Below are positions 40,363 through 49,067 of a stretch of DNA of 64,000 nucleotides, piece by piece. Each line of letters opens with the position of its first letter. Within the stretch, counting starts at the first letter, position 1. A program made the translations under genes and the position numbers. Source of the DNA: Phyllobacterium lublinensis (GTDB taxonomy: Bacteria > Pseudomonadota > Alphaproteobacteria > Rhizobiales > Rhizobiaceae). The stretch lies in assembly GCF_020164435.1 (NCBI RefSeq), contig NZ_JAIUDQ010000012.1, forward strand, positions 62,001 through 126,000, given 5' to 3'. The notes below the pieces were generated by a model. That model did no database searches and was not told the origin of the DNA. It saw nothing but the letters and a program-made list of their open reading frames with translations.

Positions 40363-40926
40363 CTAGACAACCACGACGCGGGCGCCGATCGGCACCCGAG
40401 AGTAAAGGTCGACGACGTGCTCGTTGACCATGCGGATGCACCCGTTTGATACGGCGCGCCCGATCGTCCATGGCTCGTTCGTGCCATGGATTCGATAATA
40501 GGTGTCGCGGCCGTTCCGATAGAGATAAAGCGCTCGTGCGCCCAGCGGGTTGCCGGCCCCGCCAGCGACTCCATCGGCATATCGGGCATATTTTTCCGGT
40601 TGGCGGCGTATCATGTTCCTGGTTGGCATCCAGCGCGGCCATTTCTCCTTGCGGCCTATCTTGGCGGCGCCATGAAAGGCGCGGCCGGCCCGGCCCACGC
40701 CAACCCCGTAGCGTCGCGCTGTGAACGCGTCCTCGACGAGGTAGAGAAAGCGGTCGCGTGGATCGATGATTACCGTTCCCGGGGCGTAGGTTGAATCGAA
40801 GGGGACATATTGCGGCTGGTATGCCGGATTGATGACGAAAACCTTCTTCCTGGTCTTCGCCAGCGCGGCTTGCGGCGTCAGCACAGCCGCCAGTAGACCC
40901 GTCAGTACAGAACGCCGTGTCAGCAT
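40363..40926 (-). CDS. L,D-transpeptidase (YkuD domain), exported
   Basis: A 187-residue secreted L,D-transpeptidase-type protein with a signal peptide (hydrophobic core to residue about 22, AxA near 21-23). The YkuD catalytic motif is intact, with His147 (HGTN) and Cys163 (SNGCIRM). It probably crosslinks peptidoglycan or attaches outer-membrane proteins. Its N-terminal proline-containing part may contact the substrate. It is convergent with the ferredoxin gene. Confidence 0.9.
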   Translation of the reverse strand: MLTRRSVLTGLLAAVLTPQAALAKTRKKVFVINPAYQPQYVPFDSTYAPGTVIIDPRDRFLYLVEDAFTARRYGVGVGRAGRAFHGAAKIGRKEKWPRWMPTRNMIRRQPEKYARYADGVAGGAGNPLGARALYLYRNGRDTYYRIHGTNEPWTIGRAVSNGCIRMVNEHVVDLYSRVPIGARVVVV

Positions 40927-41097
40927 AGCAAACCCCCAAGTTTCCAGCTGTCCGTCAAACGGACACTACTCTCATGGGGAAGTTTTGTCTGGGATTTGCT
41001 GATTGATGGTTTACGCCGGCTCAACTTTTCGTGATTAAACAACAGGATAGGCCCGGCATAAGCCCACGCCGGACCGTTCCTGTCGGGCTCAGCGATC

Positions 41098-42036
41098 TTA
41101 AGGCAATCGGCCTATGCGCTCGATCAGAAGGTCGAAGAAGGCCTCGTCGTCCACGTCGCGAATATAGAATGCGTTCTTGGGGCGATGCGTGACACCCCAC
41201 CAGTCGGCAACGGTCATGCCCAGCGTCAACTCGTTCGACGTCTCGATTGTCACGTTGCACAGTCTGCCGCCATAGAGCTCCGGCCTCAGCAAGTAGGCAA
41301 TGACGTTAGGATCGTGCAACGGGCCGCCGTCGCTGCCGTACTTCTCCTCGTCGAAGCGTTCGAAGAATTCCAGAAGCGCAACCGACGCATCGCCCGATTT
41401 CGTGCCCATGGCCCGAAAACGGTCAAGACGCCTGGCGGTCGTCAACACCTTGTGGGTCACGTCGAGCGGGAGGATGGTTACCGGTGCCCCCGATTGCATG
41501 ACAAGCTGGGCAGCATGCGGGTCGACATAGATGTTGAATTCGGCGGTTGGCGTAATGTTGCCGCCTTCGAAGAACCCGCCGCCCATCAGCACGATCTCGC
41601 GAATACGCGGCACGAGTTCGGGGGCGCGGATCAGGACTTGGGCAATATTGGTGAGGGGACCCAGCGCGCACAGCGTGACGCTTCCCGCCTCTTCCCGGCG
41701 CAGCGTTTCGATGATGAAATCGACTGCGTGCTGCTTCTGTAGCGGCATCGACGGCTCCGGCAGGTCCGGACCATCGAGGCCAGTCTTGCCGTGGACGTGT
41801 TCCGCGGTGACCAGAAGGCGCATCAAGGGTCGGTCGGCACCCGCGAAAACCTTCGAGTCGGCGCGGCCTGCCAGCTCGCAGATCTTCCTGGCATTCAGCT
41901 CGGTCAAGGCTAGCGGCACATTGCCGGCAACGGCGGTAATACCGAGAACATCCAGTTCCGGACTGGCAAAGGCCAGAAGGATAGCCAGGGCATCGTCCTG
42001 GCCCGGATCTGTGTCGATAATAATTTTACGCGTCAT
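41098..42036 (-). CDS. Nucleoside hydrolase (IunH family)
   Basis: A 312-residue N-ribosyl hydrolase. It has the metal-binding DTDPGQDD (residues 8-15), the MGGGFFEGGN loop and the C-terminal catalytic region with HDP (LHDPNVIAY). It cleaves nucleosides to base and ribose, either purine or pyrimidine. No transporter or other salvage gene is adjacent, though the pyrimidine catabolic locus lies 10 kb away. Substrate preference cannot be assigned. Confidence 0.9.
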   Translation of the reverse strand: MTRKIIIDTDPGQDDALAILLAFASPELDVLGITAVAGNVPLALTELNARKICELAGRADSKVFAGADRPLMRLLVTAEHVHGKTGLDGPDLPEPSMPLQKQHAVDFIIETLRREEAGSVTLCALGPLTNIAQVLIRAPELVPRIREIVLMGGGFFEGGNITPTAEFNIYVDPHAAQLVMQSGAPVTILPLDVTHKVLTTARRLDRFRAMGTKSGDASVALLEFFERFDEEKYGSDGGPLHDPNVIAYLLRPELYGGRLCNVTIETSNELTLGMTVADWWGVTHRPKNAFYIRDVDDEAFFDLLIERIGRLP

Positions 42037-42180
42037 GTCTTCTTTCTCAGGCCTGCATCAGGCGCTCTCTTGAACTCTGAGGTTTGATCGACCATATCAA
42101 GGTGCAGAAGTGGAATGCCATCATTGATCGGACGGATCGCGGGTTTCGCTTTTAGGTCGCTTTACTCAAGGACTGCACAG

Positions 42181-42603
42181 ATGACACGAATGACACCATT
42201 TTCAAGCCCCTTGCTGCTTGGTTTCGACACGATGGAAAAGACGCTGGAGCGCATTGCGAAATCCGGCGATGGCTATCCGCCTTACAATATCGAACGCATT
42301 CGCGGCGATAATGGCTGCGAAAAACTTCGGATTACCCTCGCGGTGGCTGGCTTTGGCAATGACGACCTTGAGGTCACCACCGAAGACAACCAGTTAATCA
42401 TTCGCGGCCGGCAGGCCGATGAAGAGTCACGCGAATATCTGCACCGTGGCATTGCTGCACGACAGTTCCAGCGCATATTCGTCCTTGCCGATGGAATGCG
42501 CGTCAGCGCCGCCACCTTGAAGAATGGGCTTTTGTCGATCGATCTTGATCGGCCGGAACCCGAACGATTGGTCAAGCGCATCAATATTGCGGTACAGGAC
42601 TGA
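42181..42603 (+). CDS. Small heat-shock protein Hsp20
   Basis: A 140-residue alpha-crystallin-type chaperone that holds unfolded proteins. The alpha-crystallin core is about residues 35-130, ending in the conserved NGLLSIDLDRPEPE. The N-terminal segment contains SSPLLLGFDTMEKTLE, typical of the rhizobial class A group. A start 22 codons further upstream is open but lacks a ribosome binding site; AAGGA precedes the ATG at 42181 by 9 nt. DUF1150 follows. A thermosensing leader could exist but I could not confirm it. Confidence 0.9.
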   Translation: MTRMTPFSSPLLLGFDTMEKTLERIAKSGDGYPPYNIERIRGDNGCEKLRITLAVAGFGNDDLEVTTEDNQLIIRGRQADEESREYLHRGIAARQFQRIFVLADGMRVSAATLKNGLLSIDLDRPEPERLVKRINIAVQD

Positions 42604-42659
42604 TCGTAGCTCTAACAGGACAGGGCCCAGGAAGGGACTGTCCGAATATGGAGGCTGAC

Positions 42660-42917
42660 ATGCAAAACTCTGTTCACAAGAATCTTTTGAGCGAAATTGA
42701 ATTCGCGCGTCTCGGCGCCGGACAGGTAGCCTATATGCGCAAGGTCAAGACCGACGATCTCGCCCATAGCTTCCCGGCGCTTCCGCCGATGACCCCCGGT
42801 ATCGAACTCTGGGCACTCTTTGCTGCCAATGGCGACCCGATCGTGCTCTCCGATGAGCGCGACAATGTCCTGGTCGGCGCACAGGAACATGAACTGCGCA
42901 CCGTGATGCTGCAGTAG
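42660..42917 (+). CDS. DUF1150 family protein
   Basis: An 85-residue protein of the DUF1150 family, usually found directly after Hsp20 genes in rhizobia. Function is unknown; no catalytic or membrane motif is seen. GGAGG lies 5 nt before the ATG at 42660, which decides this start over ATG 42648 four codons earlier. It is convergent with pncB. Confidence 0.8.
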   Translation: MQNSVHKNLLSEIEFARLGAGQVAYMRKVKTDDLAHSFPALPPMTPGIELWALFAANGDPIVLSDERDNVLVGAQEHELRTVMLQ

Positions 42918-42936
42918 GACAAAACCAACGCGTGGT

Positions 42937-44244
42937 TCAGACCTTGACGGCCTGCTCCACGCGATCCTCTGCGCCGAACAGTTGCAGGTAGCGCTTGATC
43001 TCCGCTGGATCGCCGGTGGCTTTCTTCGGGTTGTCGGATAGCTTGATCGCCGGGCGGCCATTCGCCTCGCTCACCTTGCAGACCAGTGATATCGCGTTGA
43101 GCTGGTCATTGTAGCGCGGCGCGCAATCCTCGAAATCATTGGTAAGGTTGGTTCCCCAACCAAAACTCATGCGCACCCTGCCACTGAAGTGGTGGTAGGT
43201 TTCCTCGATGGTGTCGACGTCAAGCCCGTCGGAAAACACCAGTAGCTTTTGACGCGGGTCCTTGCCCTTCGAGCGCCACCAGTCGATGATTTTTTCGCCG
43301 CCTTCGATCGGCGGCGCGCTGTCCGGCCGGAAGCCTGTCCAGTCGGCTACCCAGTCGGGCGCATCGCGCAGAAATGCTGCGGTGCCGAACGCATCGGGCA
43401 GGACAATCAACAGGTTGCCGCCATAATAGCGGTTCCAGTCCTGCAATACCTTATAGGGGGATTTCAGCAGTTCCTCCCTGGTCGTGCTCAATGCTGCGAG
43501 AACCATCGGCAATTCGTGCGCATTGGTCCCGAGTGCTTCCAGATCGTTGTCCATCGCCATGAGCACATTGCTTGTGCCGGTGAACGCTTCACCAATGCCT
43601 TCCTTCAACGCTTCCACGCACCAGCGCTGCCAGAGAAATGAATGGCGGCGGCGCGTACCGAAGTCGGAAATCCTGATATCGGGGAGGGTGCGCAGCCGTT
43701 CGACCTTCGACCACATCTTGGCCTTGGCGCGCGCATAAAGCACGTCGAGCTCAAAGCGCCCCATCTTTTTCATAGCCGCGCGCGAGCGCAACTCATTGAT
43801 GATCGTCAGCGCCGGAATCTCCCACAGGGTGGTGTACATCCACGGCCCGTAAAAATTGAGTTCGTACTGCCCGTCGCGTCTCGTCAGCTCATAATCAGGC
43901 AACTGGAAGTTCGAGAGCCATTCGAGGAAGTCCGGTTCGAAGATCTGCCGCTTGCCGTAGAAGGTATTACCGCCGAGCCAGATCATCTCCTTCTTGGAGA
44001 AGCGGATCGTGCGGGCGTGATCAAGCTGTTCCCTGAGCTCCTGCTCGTCGATTTCCTCGGCAAGTCTTACCCTGGTTGTGCGGTTGATCAGCGTAAACGT
44101 GGCGTCCACCTTCGGATAGACGCCCCAGATCATCTGCAGCATCAGCAGCTTGTAGAAGTCCGTATCGAGCAGGCTGCGGACAATGGGGTCGAGCTTCCAC
44201 GTGTGATTGAACACGCGCCGCGCTATATCGGTCTTGGTCGCCAT
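42937..44244 (-). CDS. pncB: Nicotinate phosphoribosyltransferase
   Basis: A 435-residue enzyme of the Preiss-Handler NAD salvage pathway, joining nicotinate and PRPP with ATP. The N-terminal [13 protein letters not shown] and the central [20 protein letters not shown] and FSDGLDVD are characteristic. A GGGAAG site 9 nt upstream supports the ATG at 44244; a 63-codon extension upstream has no site and no family support. The divergent region contains the RND pump promoter. Confidence 0.93.
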   Translation of the reverse strand: MATKTDIARRVFNHTWKLDPIVRSLLDTDFYKLLMLQMIWGVYPKVDATFTLINRTTRVRLAEEIDEQELREQLDHARTIRFSKKEMIWLGGNTFYGKRQIFEPDFLEWLSNFQLPDYELTRRDGQYELNFYGPWMYTTLWEIPALTIINELRSRAAMKKMGRFELDVLYARAKAKMWSKVERLRTLPDIRISDFGTRRRHSFLWQRWCVEALKEGIGEAFTGTSNVLMAMDNDLEALGTNAHELPMVLAALSTTREELLKSPYKVLQDWNRYYGGNLLIVLPDAFGTAAFLRDAPDWVADWTGFRPDSAPPIEGGEKIIDWWRSKGKDPRQKLLVFSDGLDVDTIEETYHHFSGRVRMSFGWGTNLTNDFEDCAPRYNDQLNAISLVCKVSEANGRPAIKLSDNPKKATGDPAEIKRYLQLFGAEDRVEQAVKV

Positions 44245-44517
44245 CGTCTGCTTCCCTGCGAACTGTCCGACAGCCATGTTGCACGGCATAGGCGCACCAT
44301 CAAGCCGAGTCGGCCGTATCCGGCTAAATTCGCCTGCCGTGCCGTTAATGCCGTCTCCATTAAATCTTTGTAACCTCACCGAATTGTCATTAACGGTGGC
44401 ATCAAACCACCTTATCCTGACATCCACGCACATATTCGCGCTGCAATGCGCGTTGAGGTATAGTCAATGTGACGCTGGCTCTGCTTTGCATGCGGACCCG
44501 GCGTTTTGGAGTGATGT

Positions 44518-45690
44518 ATGAAGGTCTGGAAGCAACTCGCCTTGGCATTGGTGATACTGGCTGTCGCCGCAGGTGGCTGGCTGTATCTGTTTCCGGGCGG
44601 CAAGGATCTTTTGAGGAAGGTTGGCATCGACCGCAATGCAACAGCGGCGACGGAGCCCGCTGGCAGCCGTCAGGGACAGCGCCGCGGCGGACAGGCGCTG
44701 CCGCTGGTTATCGTTCGAGCGGCCGGCGAAGCCAAGATCAATGACAGGCTGACGGCGATCGGAACCGGCAAGGCCAAGAGCTCCGTTGCCGTTACACCGT
44801 TCACCGCCGGGCGTCTCACCGACATATTGGTGACTTCCGGAACCAGGGTGAACAGCGGCGATGTGATCGCCCGGCTCGATTCGGAAGCGGAAAGTATCGT
44901 CGTCGACAAGGCCCGTGTGGCACTGAAAGATGCCCAGACAAAGCTCAGCCGCGCGGAAAGCCTGCGCCAGAGCAACACGGTATCTGCCGTTCAGCTTTCG
45001 GAAGCTGCGCTGGCGGTGGACAACGCCGCTCTCAACGTTCGGGAAGCCGAACTTGCACTGGACCGCCGCGCCATCAAGGCCCCAATCGGCGGCATTGTCG
45101 GCATCCTGCCGATAAACGCCGGAAACTACCTGACGACCTCGACCACTGTCGCAATGATCGATGACCGATCGGATCTGCTTGTGGATTTCTGGGTGCCGGA
45201 ACGGTTTGCGCCCGCCATTACCATCGACCTGCCGGCGACAGCGACCTCGATCGCGCGTCCGGGCGAAACATTCAACGGCACCATCAGTGCAATTGACAAC
45301 CGCATCGATCCCGCCAGCCGCACGCTGCACGTCCAGGCCAAGATCACCAATCCGAAGGACACATTGCGGGAAGGCATGGCATTTCAGATGTCGATCGGAT
45401 TCCCCGGAGACACCTACCCAACGGTCGATCCCCTTGCTATCCAGTGGGGCACCGAGGGCGCCTATGTCTGGCGGGTTGTCGACAACAAGGCAGAACGGGT
45501 GCCGGTGCGCATCGTTCAGCGCAATACGGCTTCGGTGCTGGTGGATGCGGCCATAGAGCCGGGTGATCAGATCGTGGCGGAAGGTGTGCAATCCGTCCGC
45601 CAGGGTGCTCTTGTCCAGATCCAGGGGCAGCCTGCGCCGGAGAACAACACGAAGGCAAGTCCTTTGGCCTCCGCAGGCGAACAGGGGTGA
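44518..45690 (+). CDS. RND efflux periplasmic adaptor (membrane fusion protein)
   Basis: A 390-residue HlyD/AcrA-type adaptor anchored by an N-terminal signal-anchor helix (residues 6-25). The barrel-sandwich/lipoyl part spans about residues 95-210, with a coiled-coil hairpin between its halves, and the beta-barrel follows. It connects the inner-membrane pump to an outer-membrane channel. It ends 4 bp before the pump gene, so they form one operon. No outer-membrane channel gene is present. Confidence 0.88.
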   Translation: MKVWKQLALALVILAVAAGGWLYLFPGGKDLLRKVGIDRNATAATEPAGSRQGQRRGGQALPLVIVRAAGEAKINDRLTAIGTGKAKSSVAVTPFTAGRLTDILVTSGTRVNSGDVIARLDSEAESIVVDKARVALKDAQTKLSRAESLRQSNTVSAVQLSEAALAVDNAALNVREAELALDRRAIKAPIGGIVGILPINAGNYLTTSTTVAMIDDRSDLLVDFWVPERFAPAITIDLPATATSIARPGETFNGTISAIDNRIDPASRTLHVQAKITNPKDTLREGMAFQMSIGFPGDTYPTVDPLAIQWGTEGAYVWRVVDNKAERVPVRIVQRNTASVLVDAAIEPGDQIVAEGVQSVRQGALVQIQGQPAPENNTKASPLASAGEQG

Positions 45691-45694
45691 ACCG

Positions 45695-48600
45695 GTGAAC
45701 ACGTCGCAAAGCAAGGCTGACTTTACCGCGCTTTTCATCCGCCGCCCGGTCATGGCGCTGGTGCTGAATGCACTGATCGTCGTTGCCGGGCTTGCCGCCT
45801 ATTACGGTGTCGACGTGCGGGAATTGCCCGATGTCGACCGCCCGGTGGTGACAGTTTCGACAGATTTCGAATCAGCTGCGGCGGAAACCGTCGATCGCGA
45901 GCTCACATCAGCCATTGAAGGTGCTGTGTCGCGTGTCTCCGGTGTCAAATCCATTTCATCCAGTTCCTCGTTTGGCAACAGCCGTGTGACGGTTGAGTTC
46001 AACGATGACGTGGACCTCAATGTTGCCGCAGCCGACATGCGTGATGCGATCAGCCGTATCTCCAACACGTTGCCGGACGACGCTGATCCACCCCGCATCG
46101 TCAAGGCCGATGCGAATTCAGACGCGGTCATGCGGCTTGCCGTTACCTCCGACACAATGGCTGTTGAAGACATGTCGGTGCTTGTCGAGGACCAGATCGA
46201 AGATGTGCTCGCGTCCGTCCCTGGCGTTGCCGACGTCCAGATCAACGGCGATCGCAACAAGATTTTCCGTATCGACATCAATCAGGGCAAGGTTGCGGGC
46301 CTTGGCATGAACATTGCCGACATCCGCAATGCGCTGAACACGATGGCCTTCGATACACCAGCGGGGCAGCTCAACAGCAACGATCAGAGCATCGTCGTGC
46401 GGGCGCAGGCGCCGGTGACGACACCCGAGGAATTCGAAAACATCATCATCAAGGGTCAGACCAAGATCCGAGACGTGGCGACAGTCACGATGGGTCCCGA
46501 CATCGGGACATCAACGCTGCGCGCTAACGGCAAGACCGGCATCGGGCTTGGCATTATCCGTCAGGCGCAATCGAATACGCTGGATATTTCCAAGGGCGTT
46601 CGCGAAGCCGTTGCGCAGTTGCAGAAGACCTTGCCCGAAGGTGTCGATATCCGCGTGACCAGCGACGACGCCGACTTCATCAACGGCGCGGTCCACGAGG
46701 TCGAGATCGCACTCGGCGTCTCGGTGGTCATCATCATCGCGATCATCTATCTGTTCCTGTGGGACATTCGCGCGACCCTCATTCCGGCCGTCAGCATGCC
46801 CGTCGCCCTGATCGGTACCATCTCCGCCATCTATCTGGCGGGATTCTCGATCAACATCCTGACGCTGCTGGCGCTCGTCCTCGCAACCGGCCTCGTCGTC
46901 GACGATGCGATCGTGGTGCTTGAAAATATCGTGCGCCGACGCAATCAGGGCATGGGTCCGCGTGCTGCCGCCGTCCTCGGCACACAGGAAGTGTTTTTCG
47001 CTGTTGTCGCAACCACCGTGACGCTCGCAGCCGTCTTCGTCCCGCTTTCCTTCCTTCCCGGCCAGACCGGCGGCCTTTTCCGTGAGTTTGGCTTCGTGCT
47101 AGCAATCTGCGTGCTGCTATCGGCTGTGGTCGCGCTGACTCTCTGTCCAATGCTCGCTTCGCGGCTGCTCAGTGTGAGTGAAGAGAAGCACGAGGATGTG
47201 ACCCACGCGCCGGGGCTTGTAGGCCGCATCGGCGGATGGTTCGGCGGCCTGTATCGCCGCATGCTCCATGCGTGTCTTGCCGGGCCGTGGATTGTCGTTC
47301 TGGTGTCACTGCTCTTTGCAGGTGCTGCCTATGGCGGGTTTTCGCTGCTCAAGCAGGAGCTTACCCCGCCGGAGGATCGCGCATCTGCCTTCCTTCGCAT
47401 CACGGCGCCGCAGGGTGTCAGCCTCGAATATCTCAACGATGAGATGCGCAAGATCGAAACGCTGATTCAGCCCTTGCGCGACTCTGGGGAAATACAGAAC
47501 ACGTTTTCCATCGCCGGACAAAACGGCAATACCAACCGCGGCTTCATGGTGTTGAGCCTGGCAACGTGGAAGGAACGTGAGAGAAGCCAGCAGGAGATCG
47601 TGGCGGACCTCTCAAGGCGGGTGCGCAACATTCCCGGCATCCAGGTCTTTGCCGCACAACCCAACTCTCTGGGCATTCGAGGCGCCGGCAATGGCCTGCA
47701 ATTTGCTGTCGTGGGTACGAGCTATGCCGAGCTTGGTACTGTGGCTTCGAAACTCGTTGCCGAGCTCGAAAAGGACAGCCGCTTTGATCGCCCGCGCCTG
47801 ACCAATGAACCGACCCAGCCGCAATTGGCCGTATCGATCGATCGCGAGCGCGCCTCTGATCTGGGCATTGATATCACTGGTCTCGCCCAGGCTCTGCAGT
47901 CGGTGCTCGATGGTTACAAGATCGGTTCGGTCTATATCGAAGACCGCAGTTTCGACGTCAAACTCGTCTCGACGACCAATCCGATCAATGATCCCACCGA
48001 TCTAGAAAATGTCTTCCTGCGCACTGGTGACGGGCGCTTTGTTCCCATGTCAACCATTACGCGATTGACGGAAGTCGCAGTGCCGCCGGCCTTGACGCGC
48101 GAACAGCAGATGCGCTCCGTCGCCATCACATCCGGACTGAGCCCTGACTTCGCGCTCGGCGATGCCTATAGCGCGGTGCAGAAGATAGCCGCGCCGATGC
48201 TGCCGCCAGGATACCGCATAATCCCGCTTGCCGAAGCAGCGACGCTCGGCGAAAATTCCTCGAGCATGGCGATTACATTCGGATTTGCTCTTCTTATCAT
48301 CCTGCTTGTCTTGGCGGCCCAGTTCGAAAGTTTCATCAGTGCCGTCATCGTCATGGCGACTGTCCCGCTCGGTCTCGCCTGTGCCGTCTATGCCATGCTG
48401 CTGACGGGAACAAGCATGAACGTTTACAGCCAGATCGGCCTCGTGCTTCTCGTTGGCATCATGGCGAAGAATGGCATCCTGATTGTCGAATTTGCCAACC
48501 ATTTGCGCGATCAGGGCAGAAGCGTCCGCCAAGCGATCGAGGAAGCCTCGAACATCCGGCTTCGACCGGTGGTGATGACCATGCTCTGCGCCATCCTGGG

Positions 48601-48826
48601 CGGCGTCCCGCTCGTGCTAGCCAGCGGTGCCGGTGCCGAGGCCCGCATTGCACTCGGCTGGGTCATCGTCGGCGGTCTCGGCATGGCGACGGCCTCGACC
48701 CTGTTCCTGACCCCGGTCGCCTATCTGCTGCTTGCAGGGTTCTCGAAACCCAAGGCGGAAGAAGAGGCGCGCCTCAATCGCGAACTGCTGGAGGTCATTT
48801 CGCAGCCACCCCTCGCTGCGGAATAA
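45695..48826 (+). CDS. RND-family efflux transporter permease (HAE1/AcrB-like)
   Basis: A 1043-residue proton-driven efflux pump with the canonical 12 transmembrane segments and two large periplasmic loops. The proton-relay acidic residues are in TM4 (GLVVDDAIVVLEN). The start is GTG at 45695, with AGGGGTG ahead of it; the family N-terminus FIRRPVMALVLN follows, and a longer frame runs back into the adaptor gene. It likely exports drugs, detergents or metabolites, but the substrate is unknown. No regulator is adjacent. Confidence 0.9.
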   Translation: MNTSQSKADFTALFIRRPVMALVLNALIVVAGLAAYYGVDVRELPDVDRPVVTVSTDFESAAAETVDRELTSAIEGAVSRVSGVKSISSSSSFGNSRVTVEFNDDVDLNVAAADMRDAISRISNTLPDDADPPRIVKADANSDAVMRLAVTSDTMAVEDMSVLVEDQIEDVLASVPGVADVQINGDRNKIFRIDINQGKVAGLGMNIADIRNALNTMAFDTPAGQLNSNDQSIVVRAQAPVTTPEEFENIIIKGQTKIRDVATVTMGPDIGTSTLRANGKTGIGLGIIRQAQSNTLDISKGVREAVAQLQKTLPEGVDIRVTSDDADFINGAVHEVEIALGVSVVIIIAIIYLFLWDIRATLIPAVSMPVALIGTISAIYLAGFSINILTLLALVLATGLVVDDAIVVLENIVRRRNQGMGPRAAAVLGTQEVFFAVVATTVTLAAVFVPLSFLPGQTGGLFREFGFVLAICVLLSAVVALTLCPMLASRLLSVSEEKHEDVTHAPGLVGRIGGWFGGLYRRMLHACLAGPWIVVLVSLLFAGAAYGGFSLLKQELTPPEDRASAFLRITAPQGVSLEYLNDEMRKIETLIQPLRDSGEIQNTFSIAGQNGNTNRGFMVLSLATWKERERSQQEIVADLSRRVRNIPGIQVFAAQPNSLGIRGAGNGLQFAVVGTSYAELGTVASKLVAELEKDSRFDRPRLTNEPTQPQLAVSIDRERASDLGIDITGLAQALQSVLDGYKIGSVYIEDRSFDVKLVSTTNPINDPTDLENVFLRTGDGRFVPMSTITRLTEVAVPPALTREQQMRSVAITSGLSPDFALGDAYSAVQKIAAPMLPPGYRIIPLAEAATLGENSSSMAITFGFALLIILLVLAAQFESFISAVIVMATVPLGLACAVYAMLLTGTSMNVYSQIGLVLLVGIMAKNGILIVEFANHLRDQGRSVRQAIEEASNIRLRPVVMTMLCAILGGVPLVLASGAGAEARIALGWVIVGGLGMATASTLFLTPVAYLLLAGFSKPKAEEEARLNRELLEVISQPPLAAE

Positions 48827-49067
48827 AGCCTCCAAAAACGGTTGCGCCTGTTCGCCCTTTCGCCCCGGACGATCCTGATTCCTTAGACGATTGTCGAATT
48901 GACGCGTCTGCGGCTGACCTGATAGCCGCAGTCTGAGGAGGTCTTGCAGCGAGGCGATCTTCCCCTGGGTTGCATTTCGCTCTTGGGCGAAGATGTTTTT
49001 GCAGGCGATACCGCTCGCTGCTCGACGAAATTTTCATAAGCGATATTTGATTTATTGGGAGGAATTC

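Noticed and set aside
42037..42180. ROSE-type RNA thermometer upstream of Hsp20
   Set aside because: Rhizobial Hsp20 genes often have one, but I could not find the conserved UUGCU-type anti-ribosome-site segment, so I do not call it.
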